Shown here in pieces: positions 23,421 through 35,434 of a stretch of 64,000 nucleotides of DNA. Source of the DNA: Dama dama (Eukaryota; Chordata; Mammalia; Artiodactyla; Cervidae); the NCBI RefSeq assembly GCF_033118175.1, contig NC_083681.1, positions 12,046,001 through 12,110,000 on the forward strand, in the 5' to 3' direction. Made by a program: the position numbers and the translations under genes. A model generated the notes under the pieces. That model had not been told where the DNA came from and ran no database searches. It saw nothing but the letters and a program-made list of their open reading frames with translations. Position 1 is the first letter of the stretch. The number at the start of each line of letters is the position of its first letter.

Positions 23421-23637
23421 GCTTCCTTGGTGGCTCAGATGGTAAAGAATCTGCCTGTAATGCAGGAGGCACAGAAGATGCTGGTTCAATCCCTGGTTGC
23501 GGAAAGGTTTCCTGGAGAAGGTCAGGGCCACCCACTCTACTATTCTTGCCTGGAGAATCCCATGGACGGAGGAGCCTGGCAGGTTACAGTCCGTAAGATC
23601 TCAAAGAGCTGGACATGACTGAAGCCACTGAGCACAC
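23421..23637 (+). mobile_element. Bov-tA SINE
   Basis: Complete: GCTTCCTTGGTGGCTCAGAT head, GGTTCAATCCC box B, Bov-A body ending CTGAAGCCACTGAGCAC. Flanks GAGTTATTGG (23411-23420) and AGAATTATTGG (23638-23648) are a probable imperfect duplication. Confidence 0.92.
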
Positions 23638-23654
23638 AGAATTATTGGAGAAAG

Positions 23655-24250
23655 TCTTACTTCATCGCAGCACTGTTTACAATAGCTAGGACATGGAAGC
23701 AACCTAGATGTCCATAGGATGGATGGATAAGAAAGCTGTGGTACATATACACAATGGAATATTACTCAGATATTAAAAATAATGTATTTGAGTCAGTTCT
23801 AATGAGGTGGATGAAACTGGAGCAGAGTGAAGTAAGTCAGAAAGAAAAATAGCAATACAGTATATTAACACATATATATTGAATTTAGAAAGATGGCAAC
23901 AATGACCCTATATGTGAGACAGCAAAAAAGACACAGATGTAAAGAACAGAATTTTGGACCCTGTGGGAGAAGGCAAGGGTGGGATGATTTGAGCGAATAG
24001 CATTGAAACATGTATTATATTACCATATGTGAAATAGAACGCCAGTCCAGGTCCGATGCATGAGACAGGGCACTCAGGGCCAGTGCACTGGGATGACCCT
24101 GAGGGAGGGGATGGGGAGGGAGGTAGGAGGGGGGTTCAGGATGGGGACACACGTACACCCATGGCTCATTCATCTCAGCGTATGGCAAAAGCCAGTACAA
24201 TATTGTAAAGTAACTAGCCTCCAATTAAAACAAGTAATTAAAAAAAAACA
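23655..24250 (+). mobile_element. L1 3' end, 5'-truncated
   Basis: Covers the ORF2 end (CACTGTTTACAATAGC, GGTACATATACACAATGGAA) and the complete ruminant 3' UTR to TAACTAGCCTCCAATTAAAA with an A tail. Small internal losses are present. Confidence 0.92.
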
Positions 24251-26374
24251 TTCTTAGAAGGCATGAGACTGCAAAGCTTTCCTGTGCTCCACTGCAAGCT
24301 TAATTATGCACTTTGAAGGTGAGGGTATGGGTACTCTGAATACACTTAAGTATTTTATAAGTTATCTTTGAAAAGCCTGCCAAATAAATTTATCAGGGAT
24401 TATCTCTATAAAAGAAATTTGTTTATAGGAAACAAATTTTTGTGTTGCTTTTATAAGCCAAAATATGACAATTTTTTGATGAATGATTACTCATTATGGC
24501 TTTTTCTATTTGAAGAATATTAGATAATTAGAACATACTAAATGAGTTTTTTGTCCTGCATACAGCTTGAATTAACAGAGTTTGAAATCATAATGATAGA
24601 TAGATGGATGGATGGAGGGAGGGAAGGAAGGAAAAGAAAAAAGACAAAGATACGGATAAAAATATAGTTTTCAGATTACATTAAAGCCATGAGGAAAGCA
24701 TCTCACTAAGTTTTACAATAGGCATTTGAATCTGCTTTAACTCACAAAATCAGGTATTTTTTTTTTAGTGCAGGAAATGACCTTGGAGATCATATTATTT
24801 TCCAAGTGCAGGGTACTTTTTAATGAAGCATTCGCTGACATCACGTACTTACTAAAATGTCAGAAGCTTTTCATCAAACTGAACTATCCTTTTTTTTTTT
24901 TTTGATTGCTAGTATCCTATTCTTCAGAAAGAAGAATACCTGTATTAGCCTCTGTGCTCTTTTCTAGCCTCTTTGACACGTTATTCCTTTTAAACAGCTA
25001 AGATGCAAACTGTCTCTAAGTCTCTTTTTCTCCAGACTTTGTATCACCGATCTTTTCTTTATTTTCCAGGTGATAATGACTCATCATCCCTTGCTAACTT
25101 TTCACCCAGGCACCTCCAGGTTGTTAATAGCGCTCAAACAGAATGGACTCTCACCAGGCTGGAGCAGGGTGACGCCGAAGCAGCCTCCACTCAGGACACA
25201 ATTTCCCATGATCGCTTTTAGTGGCTGTTTTTCAATACTTTTGAGTTATAGCACTCTAAGTCTCCCTTTTCATTTCATTTTGTCTTTTAATTTGTTTTTG
25301 AATTATCTCTTAGTTTTTCCTCTGCTGACAAAAGGCCCTATTGAAGCCATTTTCTATGCAGATGTAGTAAGATCACTGATATCACAGCTAACATGGTTCT
25401 GATTTACTTTATCTAAATATTCACCATACTCCTAAAAGTAAAAATAAATATTACAATAACTCATTTAATTTCAGACATTAAAATATAACTGCTTCTTAAA
25501 TGACATGAAAAGGATACAATTTGAAATTTCATACAAGCATTTTTTTCAAATGATAGCACAAATTTTAGATTAGAGGTTAAAAACCTCACTATTTAGCTAT
25601 TTATCACTATGACTTTGATTCAACTCTTCTGTCTCTTGCCTGCTTCCCCAGCATAGGTGTCTCTGAACATAGTTCTAAGGCATAGTTTGTGGAAGTCTAA
25701 AAGTAAAATTACGCTCAATAGGTAGTACTTCCTCAAGTATTTTAACATCCTGTAAATTTACATTTATTAACAATAAGTAGAAGATGTTCTTCTGTTATTT
25801 AACACTATTTTTCAATGCCTTTCCTAACACTAATAAACATTTTCTAAATATGGAAACAGCATAACAAATAATTATCATCACTGGTTTATTTCAACATAGG
25901 TTAGGTAGCCTGATTGTAAAGCAAGGTGAGGCACCTTCGAGTCAAAGAATAAATTATCATCTTCATTATTTGTACGATTTATTATTGAACTCTCCTTTAT
26001 TGTAGTTATTTCTATTTGGATGCTAAATGCACCAGGGATTCCTTTATCCTTTCACACTAATTTTCTTCAGTCATGTGATTGATTCAATTTTTCTTGAATT
26101 CCAGTTGTAGGAGACTAGGCTCAAGGTATATTTCATGAAAGTCTCTATGTCTGGAATTTTGTCTCCTCAGTGATTCAACAGACAGATGAATTATGTTCAT
26201 GACAAAATATTCTTGTGAAGCTAAATCTAAAGTTTTTAGTTTTTCCTTTCCCTACCCTCATTTTTCACTATTTATAGATAAAATACTTCTCGTTTCTTAA
26301 AGAGCACAAAACATATGACTTGTAGGTCATAACGCATCCCACTAAATCCCATGGCTATCCAGCACAGTAGATAC
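24251..26374. other. No supported gene; one small microsatellite
   Basis: A GATA/GGAT/GGAA run lies at 24594-24640 and a T run at 24890-24903. Open frames at 25003-25402 lack family features. Sequence near 25660-25850 faintly recalls an old antisense L1 but is too weak to call. Confidence 0.5.
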
Positions 26375-26505
26375 ATATTCTGATTATTCCAATTTTATTA
26401 GTGTGGAATCTGAAACTATGGGTTTGCTTCCTATCCTATCATTTTGAAGTAGCAGAGTTAAGAGTTAACACTCATGATTTCTGATGGCAAATATCATATT
26501 ATTCC
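26375..26505 (-). repeat. Probable MIR SINE, antisense
   Basis: CCAATTTTATTAGTGTGGAA, CTGAAACTATGGGTTTGC, AGTAGCAGAGTTAAGAGTTA and ATTTCTGATGGC follow the reverse-complement MIR order. Divergence is high. Confidence 0.5.
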
Positions 26506-27529
26506 AAACTTCCAAACTGCCCAATTCACCAAGAACATAAGCTATAAAACTATAATATAGAAACAATACCAAATGAGATTGTAAATTTAAGTAATTTGGA
26601 TTTGTGTACATTTCATCTGAAAATAAATTCTAGATGTTTCATTTGGGGAAAATTGTATTTTATTTTGAAATACATATTTATTACCAAATCAATATTCAAT
26701 ATTTTATTTATAATCAGTGCAATTAAATAAAAATTCTGGGATAGGGATTAAGTTAGTTAGTTATGCATATTCATTATATTAAGCAGCATTTCATACAGAA
26801 GCCTACACTCGGTTACAACACTGATTTGTACTTCATCTATTGTTGGATTTTTAAAATTTATACAAGGTATAACATGTAACATGAAAATATGATAATAAGT
26901 TTCCTTTTCCATGCTTTATAAAACATAAATTATTTAAATAATTCAAACAGTTACATATTTTTAATGAATTATTGTTGAACCAGGCAGGTCAAATGGGGAG
27001 CAAGGGAGACTTAGAGGAGAAGCAGAAGTAAGCAGAAAAGTTTAATGTAGATTTATGTAATCAGGGTATCATAGCTTTTACGATCAATTATTTAATTTAA
27101 TCATTTAGTTTCATAAAATTATAACTAATAGTATTAATATTAATAATCATTACTGTAGAAAACAAAAAAAAATCTCTGTATTTATCCTCTGCTCTTTCCT
27201 CTCAAACATACTCTAACCAGATGTCCCTTCCCATCACAACTACCACTGCATTGTAAAAGTTCTTGGCAAAGTAACAGTGAAACTGAAATAAATAGAAAGG
27301 CAATATTAAGTTCTCATCTTAGGAGATCTCTAACAGCTATTGTCATGGGTATTCACTTTGTCTTTCTTTCTTATAAGCTATCTTTACAAAGCATCTGAAT
27401 CAGCATTCTTCAGCTTTTCCTTCAATTTCTATGACTTTTCTTTTTCAGGCTCTTTTGTCAGTTTTACTCATCTCTGTAACCTATGTTTTAGTTTATATAC
27501 TTATTCCTTTCTCTATCTTTTACATTATT
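26506..27529. other. No gene or recognised repeat
   Basis: Very AT-rich and unassigned. The 104-codon frame at 27340-27654 runs into L2 and has no protein features beyond low complexity. Confidence 0.5.
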
Positions 27530-28345
27530 GGCATGAAACACGAGCACAAACTCCCAATTTTATATCTACAGCTAACTCAGCTTTCTTAAATTCCATATAT
27601 TTTATATCTTCATTTGAATGTCACATAGGCATTCCATACTTGTCTGAAATATGATCTCCTCACTATCCCCACCCAACACGCCTTCTCTATCTCAGTAAGT
27701 AGACACCCCATCTTTACAGTTGCCCAGGCAACTTCCACCTTCTAGTTATCCAAGCACAAAACACTGAGAGCATCTTTACACTTTCCCTGTACTTTCATCT
27801 CATCTAATCCATCAGTAAAGGATTAAAATGTAAATTAAATCACGACTTTCCTCAATTCAAAACCATCCAACATTTGATTCCCATCTCGCTGAATGTAAAA
27901 GTTAACAGTTAAATTTCTCATAATAACTCACAACTTTTGGTGGTTTTTTTGATCGCATCAGTCCCTTGGTTTTGCTTTTTCTGCTCTGCCCTTGCTCTTT
28001 CTTCTCCAGCACACTAACCACTCAGAACACATCAGGTTATCTGTGTCTGTTGTTCCTCTGCCACCAGAAAAGCCACACGGTCACTACCCTTACTTCCTTC
28101 ATGTCCCACAGCTAAGGTCTCTTCAGGAGGTCACACCTTCATAGTCTCCCGAAAAAAAACAAAAAAACAAAAGCACCCTAACCCAACACTCTCTAAACCT
28201 TTTAACTCTAACTCATTTTTTCCAAAATATTCATCACTTCAATATAGTGTACATTTTTATTTATACACTATTCAATGTTTCTCTTTCCATAATCGAAAGT
28301 CAATTTCAAAAGATCAGAGATCTTTGTATTCAGATTTAATACATG
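27530..28345 (+). mobile_element. L2 LINE, conserved 3' portion
   Basis: Long run of L2 landmarks: CATTTGAATGTCACATAGGC, TTCTCTATCTCAGTAAGTAG, CATCCAACATTTGATTCCCA, TTTTTCTGCTCTGCCCTTGC, TACTTCCTTCATGTCCCACA, CAGGAGGTCACACC, and the near-terminal TTATTTATACACTATTC. Too broken to code. Confidence 0.75.
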
Positions 28346-30313
28346 AATGTATTTTTATATCATTCATAAGAGAATATCATATATGTCTGTGAAAAATTGA
28401 AATACTGAAAATTTATAAAACATTAATAAACATTTTAGAAGATTACTTATATAACATACAACAAAAGCTCATAAAATTTACAAAAAAATGCAAACAAATA
28501 GGTAAACAAAATAAATACATTCATATAAAATAAAAAGACAGTAATAAGAAAACAAAATGGAGGATAGCATAAAATCCATCACAGTTCACTGGCTATAGTA
28601 CAGCTGTTATTTGAAAGAAATCCTGTAGCAGTCAAACAGAAGGGAATACCTTAAGTGACATTACCTACAGAATCTACGAGGTTAAAATAAACAATCTCTC
28701 CCATATCCATCCAGTAATAAAAATAGCAATATAATTAAATTAAAAAATAATAAATTTATTCAGAAGATACAACTCCTCTTGGTATTAAGAAAAGTGAGAT
28801 ATCCCCCATCTCTACTCTAGCCCAACCCCATAAGAGAATACTGTCAGACATGGTAGATGGCATGCCTAACTCATTCCTGTAATTTGAGTATGACTGATTC
28901 TTATTATGTCCTTCAATACAAATCAATAGTAAATGCCAAAGGGTAATTCAGTGCAAGTAATTAAAAAAAAAAAAAAAAAGTTCCAAAATATAGCTCAAGG
29001 GAAACATAAATTTTAGAATAATTGGGCCAAACATTTTCAAATGACTAGAGATATTTTGCAGGCAATATAGTAGGATATTTTTTTGTATTACATCTTTGAA
29101 GATGCTTTGTGTTAATAACACTGCAAAATTACACTGATTTATTATACTAACGCAAGTTGAAGTGACTATTCCAAAAAGAATACAAAAACATCTATATTAC
29201 ATCATTTTCACAGGCACATATACACTCATGGACTTGATTTAAACTAAAGCATATAACAAGGAACATAATACTTAAATATGAATACTACAGTTTAACAATT
29301 ATTCTAATCTTAATATGACAGTAACTATTAAAATAATAAACAAAACAAAATTAAGCAGTTTTATTTTTTCTTATAATATTACTTTATATAGAACACAGAA
29401 ATAATTATTTACATTACACTTCAGATATTCTTAAAATATTTCTCACACACCATTTTTATTCTCTGAAATGACTCAAGCAAAGAAAAATAGATATTTCTGA
29501 AAAATTAATTTATATTCTATGTGTATAATATATATTTCCAAAGTCTCTTTTAAGATGATGCTTATCACCATTCCTCATGTAGCTAAATATTAGGAAAACA
29601 CTCAATGTGCATTCCCTTTTCAAAGCAAATTACAGAGATAAACTATCAAAAACTTACACTATTGTTTTCCTTCAAACTCCAAAATGCTCTGTAAGTATCT
29701 TTATATCACCTAAAAATTATTCTCCTTAAAGACTAAGTTAAAATACGTTCCGATTTCACTTAAATTTTAAAGTACATAAAAAACAATTATTTGAATTTTA
29801 CTCAAGAATTCATTAATTCTTATAAAAATTGGTACTTTAAAAATGTTTCCCTCTTAGTAAATCACTGTCATGTTCTTCATTTATGCCCAATGTGTATCTA
29901 AACAGTTTAGTTTTTATTCCCAGTTATTAACTGTATAGACATGAGTAAATTGTGACATAAATAGGAAAAACAGCCTTTCACAACATAGGCCACAGAAGTG
30001 GAAATATAAGGTAAATTATAAAATACATATTAGCTAAAACTTTCCACAATAGTTTCTATCTATGAATGTGTGAGGCCATGCCATTCAGATAACTCTGACG
30101 GCACCATATAATTACAGGTTCTTTTCAGTCAAGGTACAGGCATATTACAAAAATTGAAACATTATTTTAAAGAGCTTATTTCCATTATTTTGTATCTAAT
30201 AGGCAATTTGATATTTTAGACTAAATTTTCTAGTGTTTGATGTACTAGATACAATAATTTAGGTCATGTTTGTTGAGTTTATTTTGTAGAGAACACTTCA
30301 ATAAATCGAAGGA
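28346..30313. other. No gene or recognised repeat
   Basis: The longest unassigned AT-rich block of this part, with an A run at 28961-28979. No open frame of note. Confidence 0.55.
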
Positions 30314-30447
30314 TGTGCTGTGCTGTGCTTAGTCAGTCGTTTCCGACTCTTTGCAACCCCATGGACTGTAGCCCACCAGGCTCTTCTGACCATGGGGATT
30401 CTACAGACAGAATACTGGAGGGGGTTGTCATGCCCTCTTCCAGAAAC
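30314..30447 (-). mobile_element. Bov-A / Bov-tA 3' half, antisense
   Basis: CTGTGCTTAGTCAGTCGTTT, GCAACCCCATGGACTGTAGC, ending near AATACTGGAGGGGGTTG and CCTCTTCCAG. The tRNA-like head is absent. Confidence 0.85.
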
Positions 30448-30489
30448 TGAAGGACAGATTCAGGATAAAACAAAATATTGATACTTTTA

Positions 30490-30720
30490 GCCAAGACTAA
30501 GAGAGAGGGGACATATGTATGTCTATGGCTGATTCATGTCGATGCATGGTAGAACCCAGCACAATATTGTAAAGCAATCATCTTCTGAGTACTGGAGTGG
30601 GTTGCCATTTCCTTATCCAGGGGATTTTCCCAACCCAGTGATCAATCCTGGGTCTCCCGCATTGCAGGCAGACGCTTTACCATCTGAGCCACCAGGGAAG
30701 CCCAATTAAAAAATAAATAC
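30490..30720 (+). mobile_element. L1 3' end, interrupted by a SINE fragment
   Basis: GTCTATGGCTGATTCATGTC, AACCCAGCACAATATTGTAA, GCAATCATCTT up to 30584. The tail resumes as AATTAAAAAATAAATAC at 30704 after the SINE piece. Confidence 0.82.
30585..30703 (-). mobile_element. Bov-tA 5' half (tRNA-like head), antisense, inside the L1 tail
   Basis: Reads from GAGTACTGGAGTGGGTTGCC to GAGCCACCAGGGAAGCCC. The Bov-A 3' end is missing, which is unusual for an element copied from its 3' end. Confidence 0.87.
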
Positions 30721-30764
30721 ATTTAAAAAAATCTAAAAATAAAAACTCAGCACTCACTACTGAG

Positions 30765-31644
30765 CATAGATCCAGAGAAAACCATACTTTGAAAAGATAC
30801 ATGCATCCCAATGTTCACTGCAACATTATTTAAAATAGCCAGGAAATGAAAGCAACCTAAATGGTCATCAACAGGGGAATGGGTAGGACTTCCCTGGTGG
30901 TTCACTGGTCAAGAATCTACGTGCCAATGCAGGAGGCATGGATATGATACTTGGTCTGGGAATATTCCACATGCCATGGAACAATTATACTCATGTGCCA
31001 CAACTACTAAGCCTGGACTGCAACTACTGAAGTCCACTTTCCAACTTGCAGAGTCCCTTCTCTGCAACAAGAGAAATGACTACAATAAGAAGCCTGAGCA
31101 CTGCAATGAAGAGCAAGCCCCACTCACTGCAGCTAGAGAAAACCTGCTCACAGCAAGGAAGACCCAGCACAACCAAAAATAAACAAATTATTAAAAATAC
31201 AGAGGAACAGTAAAGAAGATGTGGTACATACATACAGTGGAATATTACTCAGTCATAAAAAGGAATGAAATTGGGTCATTTGTAGAGACATGGATGCAAC
31301 TAGAGACTATCATAGAGTGAAGTAATTCAGAAAGAGAAGAACCAATACTGTATATTAACACATATTCATGGAAAAATGGTACAGATAATCTTACTTGCCA
31401 CACAGAAATACAGACTACAGTCATAGAGAAAAAATGCATGGACACCTAGGGGGAAGGATGAATTGGGATTTGGGATTTTATACACTATTGATAATGTATA
31501 TAAAATAGATAACCAGTAAGACCCTACTATATAGCTCAGATGACTCTGCTCTGCTTTGAAGTGACCTAAATGAAAAGAAAATTCATAAAGGGGTTTTCTA
31601 CATAGCTGATTCACTTTGCTATACAATAGAAACTAACAATCAGA
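30765..31644 (+). mobile_element. Older L1 3' end, split by a CHR SINE
   Basis: CCAGAGAAAACCATACTTTG, CCAATGTTCACTGCAACATT, and after the SINE AAGAAGATGTGGTACATACA, GGAATATTACTCAGTCATAA, GATTCACTTTGCTATACAAT, GAAACTAACAA. It stops just before the usual terminal sequence, where BovB begins. Confidence 0.85.
30886..31198 (+). mobile_element. CHR-type SINE (tRNA-Glu derived)
   Basis: Head GGACTTCCCTGGTGGTTCAC, then the CHR body: CCACAACTACTAAGCCTGGA, CTCTGCAACAAGAGAAATGA, ACTGCAATGAAGAGCAAGCC, CAAGGAAGACCCAGCACAAC and an AAATAAACAAAT tail. Flanks 30871-30885 and 31199-31213 (ACAGGGGAA / ACAGAGGAA) look like a decayed duplication. The family predates Bov-tA. Confidence 0.85.
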
Positions 31645-31927
31645 CTTAAATTGAAGAAACTAGAGAAAATCACTAGTCCATTCAGGTATGACCTAAATCA
31701 AACCCCTATGATTATACAGTGGAAGTGAAAAAGAGATTCAAGGGATTAGATCTGATAGACAGAGTGCCTGAAGAACTAGGGCAGAGGTTCATGACATTGT
31801 ACAGGAGGAAGTGATAAAGATCATCCCCAAGAAAAACAAATGGAAAAAGGGAAAATGGTGGTTTGAAGAGGCCTTAAAAATAGCTGAGAAAAGAAGAGAA
31901 GCTAAAGGCAAAGGAAAAAGGAAAGAT

Positions 31928-31939
31928 ATACTCAACTGA
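31928..31939. repeat. Target-site duplication of inserted BovB, left copy
   Basis: ATACTCAACTGA; the partner is ATACCCAACTGA at 35168-35179, one difference in 12. Confidence 0.85.
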
Positions 31940-32045
31940 TGGTAGGCACTGAGAGAGGGCATCAGAGGGTAGACAGATGGAAACCACAATCACAGACAAC
32001 TAGCCAATATGACCACAGCCTTTTCTAACTCAATGAAACTAAGTC

Positions 32046-33130
32046 ATGCTGTGTGGGGCCATCCAAGACGGACAGGTCATGGTGGAGAGGTCTAACAGAA
32101 TGTGGTCCACTGGAGAAGGGAATTGCAAACCACTTCAGTATTCTTGCCTTGAGAACACCATGAACAGCATGAAAAGGCAAAAAGATAGGATACTGAAAGA
32201 TGAACTCCCCAGGCTGGTAGGTGTGCAATATGCTACCGGTGATCAGTGGAGAAATAACTCCAGAAAGAATGAAGGGATGCAGCCAAAGCAAAAACAACAC
32301 CCAGTAGTAGATGGGACTGGTGATAGAAGCAAGATTCGATGCTGTAAAGAGCAATATTGCATAGGAACCTGGAACGTTAGGTCCATGAATCAAGGCAAAT
32401 TGGAAGTGGTCAAACAGGAAGTGGCAACTGTGAGTGTCGACATTCTAGGAATCAGCAAGATAAGATGGACTGGATGGGTGAATTTAACTCAGATGACCAT
32501 TACATCTACAACTGCGGGCATGAATCCCTTAGAAGAAATGCAACAGCCCTCATAGTCAACAAAAGAGTCCAAAATGCAGTACTTGGATGCAATCACAAAA
32601 ATGACAGAAAGATCTCTGTTCGTTTCCAAGGCAAACCATTCAATATCACAGTAATCCAAGTCTATGCCCTGACCAGTAATGCTAAAGAAGCTGAAGTTGA
32701 ATAGTTCTATGAAGACCAACAAGACTTTCTAGAACTAACACCCAAAAAAGATGTCCTTTTCATTATAGGAGACTGGAATGCAAAAGTAGGAAGTCAAGAA
32801 ACACCTGGAGTAACTGGCAAATTTGGCCATGGAGTAGGGAATGAAGCATGACAAAGGCTAAAAGAGCTCTGCCAAGAGAACACACTGGTCAAAGCAAATA
32901 CCCTCCTGCAACAACACAAGAGAAGACTCTATACATGGACATCACCAGATGGTCTAACTGAAATCAGATCGATTATATTCTTTGCAGCCAAAGATGGAGA
33001 GGCTCTACACAGTCAACAAAAACAAGACCGGGAGCTGACTCAGGCTCTGATCTTGAACTCCTTATTACCAAATTCAGAATGAAACTGAAAAATGCTGAAA
33101 GCACTACACCACTCAGGTATGACCTAAATC
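32046..33130 (+). pseudogene. BovB ORF remnant: endonuclease domain
   Basis: The frame 32046-32555 holds GTWNVRSMNQGKLEVVKQE (from 32364), the start of the apurinic-type endonuclease domain, and DILGISKIRWTGW. The frame then shifts: 32465-32704 carries the next part (RNATALIVNKRVQNAVLGC). A TAG at about 32702 replaces a sense codon before FYEDQQDF. GDWNAKVG lies at 32768-32791. Later stops include TGA near 32849. The domain would nick target DNA; here it is disrupted. Confidence 0.88.
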
Positions 33131-34975
33131 AAACCCCTTATGACTATACAGTGTAAGTGAGAAATAGATTTAAGGGACTAGATCTGATAGACAGAGTGCC
33201 TAATGAACTATGGATGGAGGTTCATGACACTGTATAGGAGACAGGAAACAAGACCATCCCCAAGAGAAAGAAACGCAAAAAAGTAAAATGGCTGTCTGAG
33301 GAGGCCTTACAAATAGCTGTGAAGTGAAGGGAAGTGAAAAGCAAAGGAGAAAAGGGAAGATATACCCATTTGAATGCAGAGTTCCAAAGAATAGCAAGGA
33401 GGATAAGAAAGCCTTCCTCAGTAATCAATGCAAAGAAATAGAGGAAAATATTAGAATGGGAAAGACCAGAGATCTCTTAAAAATAAAAACAATAGAGGTA
33501 CCAAGAGAACATTTCATGCAAAGATGGGTTCAATAAAGGACTAAAATGGTAGGGACCTAACAGAAGTAGAAGATATTAAGAAGAGGTGGCAAGAATACAC
33601 AGAAGAACTGCACAAAAAAGATCTTCTTGACCCAGATAATCACAATGGTGTGAACACTCACCTAGAGCCAGACATCCTGGAATGTGAAGTCAAGTGGGCC
33701 TTAGCAAGCATCACTATGAACAAAGCTAGTGGAGGTGATATAATTCCAGTTGAGCTATTTAAAATCCTGGAAGATGAAGCTGTGAAAGTGCTGCACTCAT
33801 TCTGCCAGCAAATTTGGAAAACTCAGCCGTGGCCAGAGAACTGGAGAAGGTTAGTTTTCATTCCAATCCCAAAGAAAGGCAATGCCAAAGAATGGTCAAA
33901 CTACTGCACAATTGCACTCATCTCAAATGCTAATAAAGGAATGCTCAAAATTCTCTCAAGCCAGGCTTCCGCAATATGTGAACATTGAACTTCCAGACGA
34001 TCAAGCTGGTTTTAGAAAAGGCAGAGGACCCAGAGATCAAATTGCCAATATCTGCTGGATCATCGAAAAAGCAAGAGAGTTCAGAAAAACATCTATATCT
34101 GCTTTATTGACTATGCCAAAGCCTTTGACTGTGTGGATCACAAGAAATTGTGGAATATTCTGAAAGAGATGGGAATATCAGACCACCTGACCTGCCTCTT
34201 GAGAAACCTGTATCCAGGTCAGGAAGCAACAGTTAGAACTGGACATGGAACAACAGACTTTTCCCAAATAGGAAAAGGAGTATGTCAAGGCTATATATTG
34301 TCACCCTGCTTATTTAACTTATATGCAGAGTACATCATGAGAAATGCTGGGCTGGAAGAAGCACAAGCTAGAATCAACATTGCCGGGAGAAATATCAATA
34401 ACCTCAGATATGCAGATGACACTACCCTTATGACAGAAAGTGAAGAGGAACTAAAGAGCCTCTTGATGAGAATGAAAGAGGACAGTGAAAAAGTTGGCTT
34501 AAAGCTCAACATTCAGAAAACTAAGATCATGGCATCTGGTCCCATCACTTATTGGGAAACAGATGGGGAAACAGTGGCTGACTTTAATTTTCTGGGCTCC
34601 AAAATCACTACAGACGGTGACTGCAGCCATGAAATTAAAAGACGCTTATGCCTTGGAAGGAAAGTTATGACCAACCTAGACAGCATATTAAAAAGCAGAG
34701 ACATTACTTTGTCAACAAAGGTCCGTCTAGTCAAGGCTATTGATTTTCCAGTGGTCATGTATGGATGTGAGAGTTGGACTGTGAATAAAACTGAGAGCCA
34801 AAGAGGTGATGCTTTTGAACTGTGGTGTTGGAGAAGACACTTGAGGGTCCCTAGGACTGCAAGGAGATCCAACCAGTTCATCCTAATGGAGATCAGTCCT
34901 GGGTGTTCATTGGTAGGACTGATTTTGAAGCTGAAACTCCAATACTTTGGCCACACTGATGCTGGGAAAGATTGA
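33131..34975 (+). pseudogene. BovB ORF remnant: reverse transcriptase and C-terminus
   Basis: Pieces in three frames: 33324-33536 and 33650-33988 (linker, then NWRRLVFIPIPKKGNAKEW), 33882-34163 (GFRKGRGPRDQIANICWIIE), and 34133-34975, open for 280 codons with palm motif YADD at 34409-34420 (LRYADDTTLM). The C-terminal AFELWCWRRHLRVPRTARRS region follows. Palm motif A (FIDYAKAFD type) is interrupted by a frameshift near 34083-34130. No full RT can be made from this copy. Confidence 0.9.
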
Positions 34976-35167
34976 ATGCAGGAAGAGAAGGGGATGACAG
35001 AGGATGAGATGGTTGGATGGCATCACTGTCTCAATGGACATGGGTTTGGATGGACTCCGGGAATTGGTGATAGACAGGGAGGCCTGGAGTGCTGCAGTTC
35101 CTGGGGTCTCAAAGAGTCGGACATGACTGAACGACTGAACTGAACTGAACTGAACTGAACTGAACTG

Positions 35168-35179
35168 ATACCCAACTGA
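35168..35179. repeat. Target-site duplication of inserted BovB, right copy
   Basis: ATACCCAACTGA, after which the host BovB reading resumes (ATGCAGACTTCCAAAGAATA). Confidence 0.85.
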
Positions 35180-35403
35180 ATGCAGACTTCCAAAGAATAG
35201 GAAAGAAAGGTAAGAAGGCCTTCCTCAGCGATCAATGCAAAGAAACAGAGGAAACAATATGGGAAAGACTAGAGATCTCTTCAAGAAAATTGGAGATACC
35301 AAAGGATATTTCATGCAAAGATGGGCATAATAAAGGACAGAAACAATATGGACCTAACAGAAGCAGACACATTAAGAAAAGATTGCAAGAACACACAGAA
35401 CAA

Positions 35404-35434
35404 CTATCTATCTATCTATCTATCTATCTAAAGA
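35404..35434. repeat. CTAT microsatellite inside the host BovB
   Basis: Almost eight uninterrupted CTAT units between BovB codons. Confidence 0.97.

Larger units (their letters stand above)
31940..35167 (+). mobile_element. Near full-length BovB LINE inserted in BovB
   Basis: About 3.23 kb, the usual length of the family. The 5' region (GGTAGGCACTGAGAGAGGGC) is followed by endonuclease, RT and C-terminal regions and a 3' end tailed by an ACTGA pentamer run (35134-35167). Target-site duplications lie inside the host BovB. The coding region is broken by several stops and frameshifts, so this copy is not autonomous. Confidence 0.93.

Noticed and set aside
25660..25850. Old antisense L1 fragment
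   Set aside because: Only scattered words match; not enough to support a call.
34133..34975. 280-codon frame as a complete RT gene
   Set aside because: It is a fragment of the BovB polyprotein; upstream RT motifs lie in other frames.
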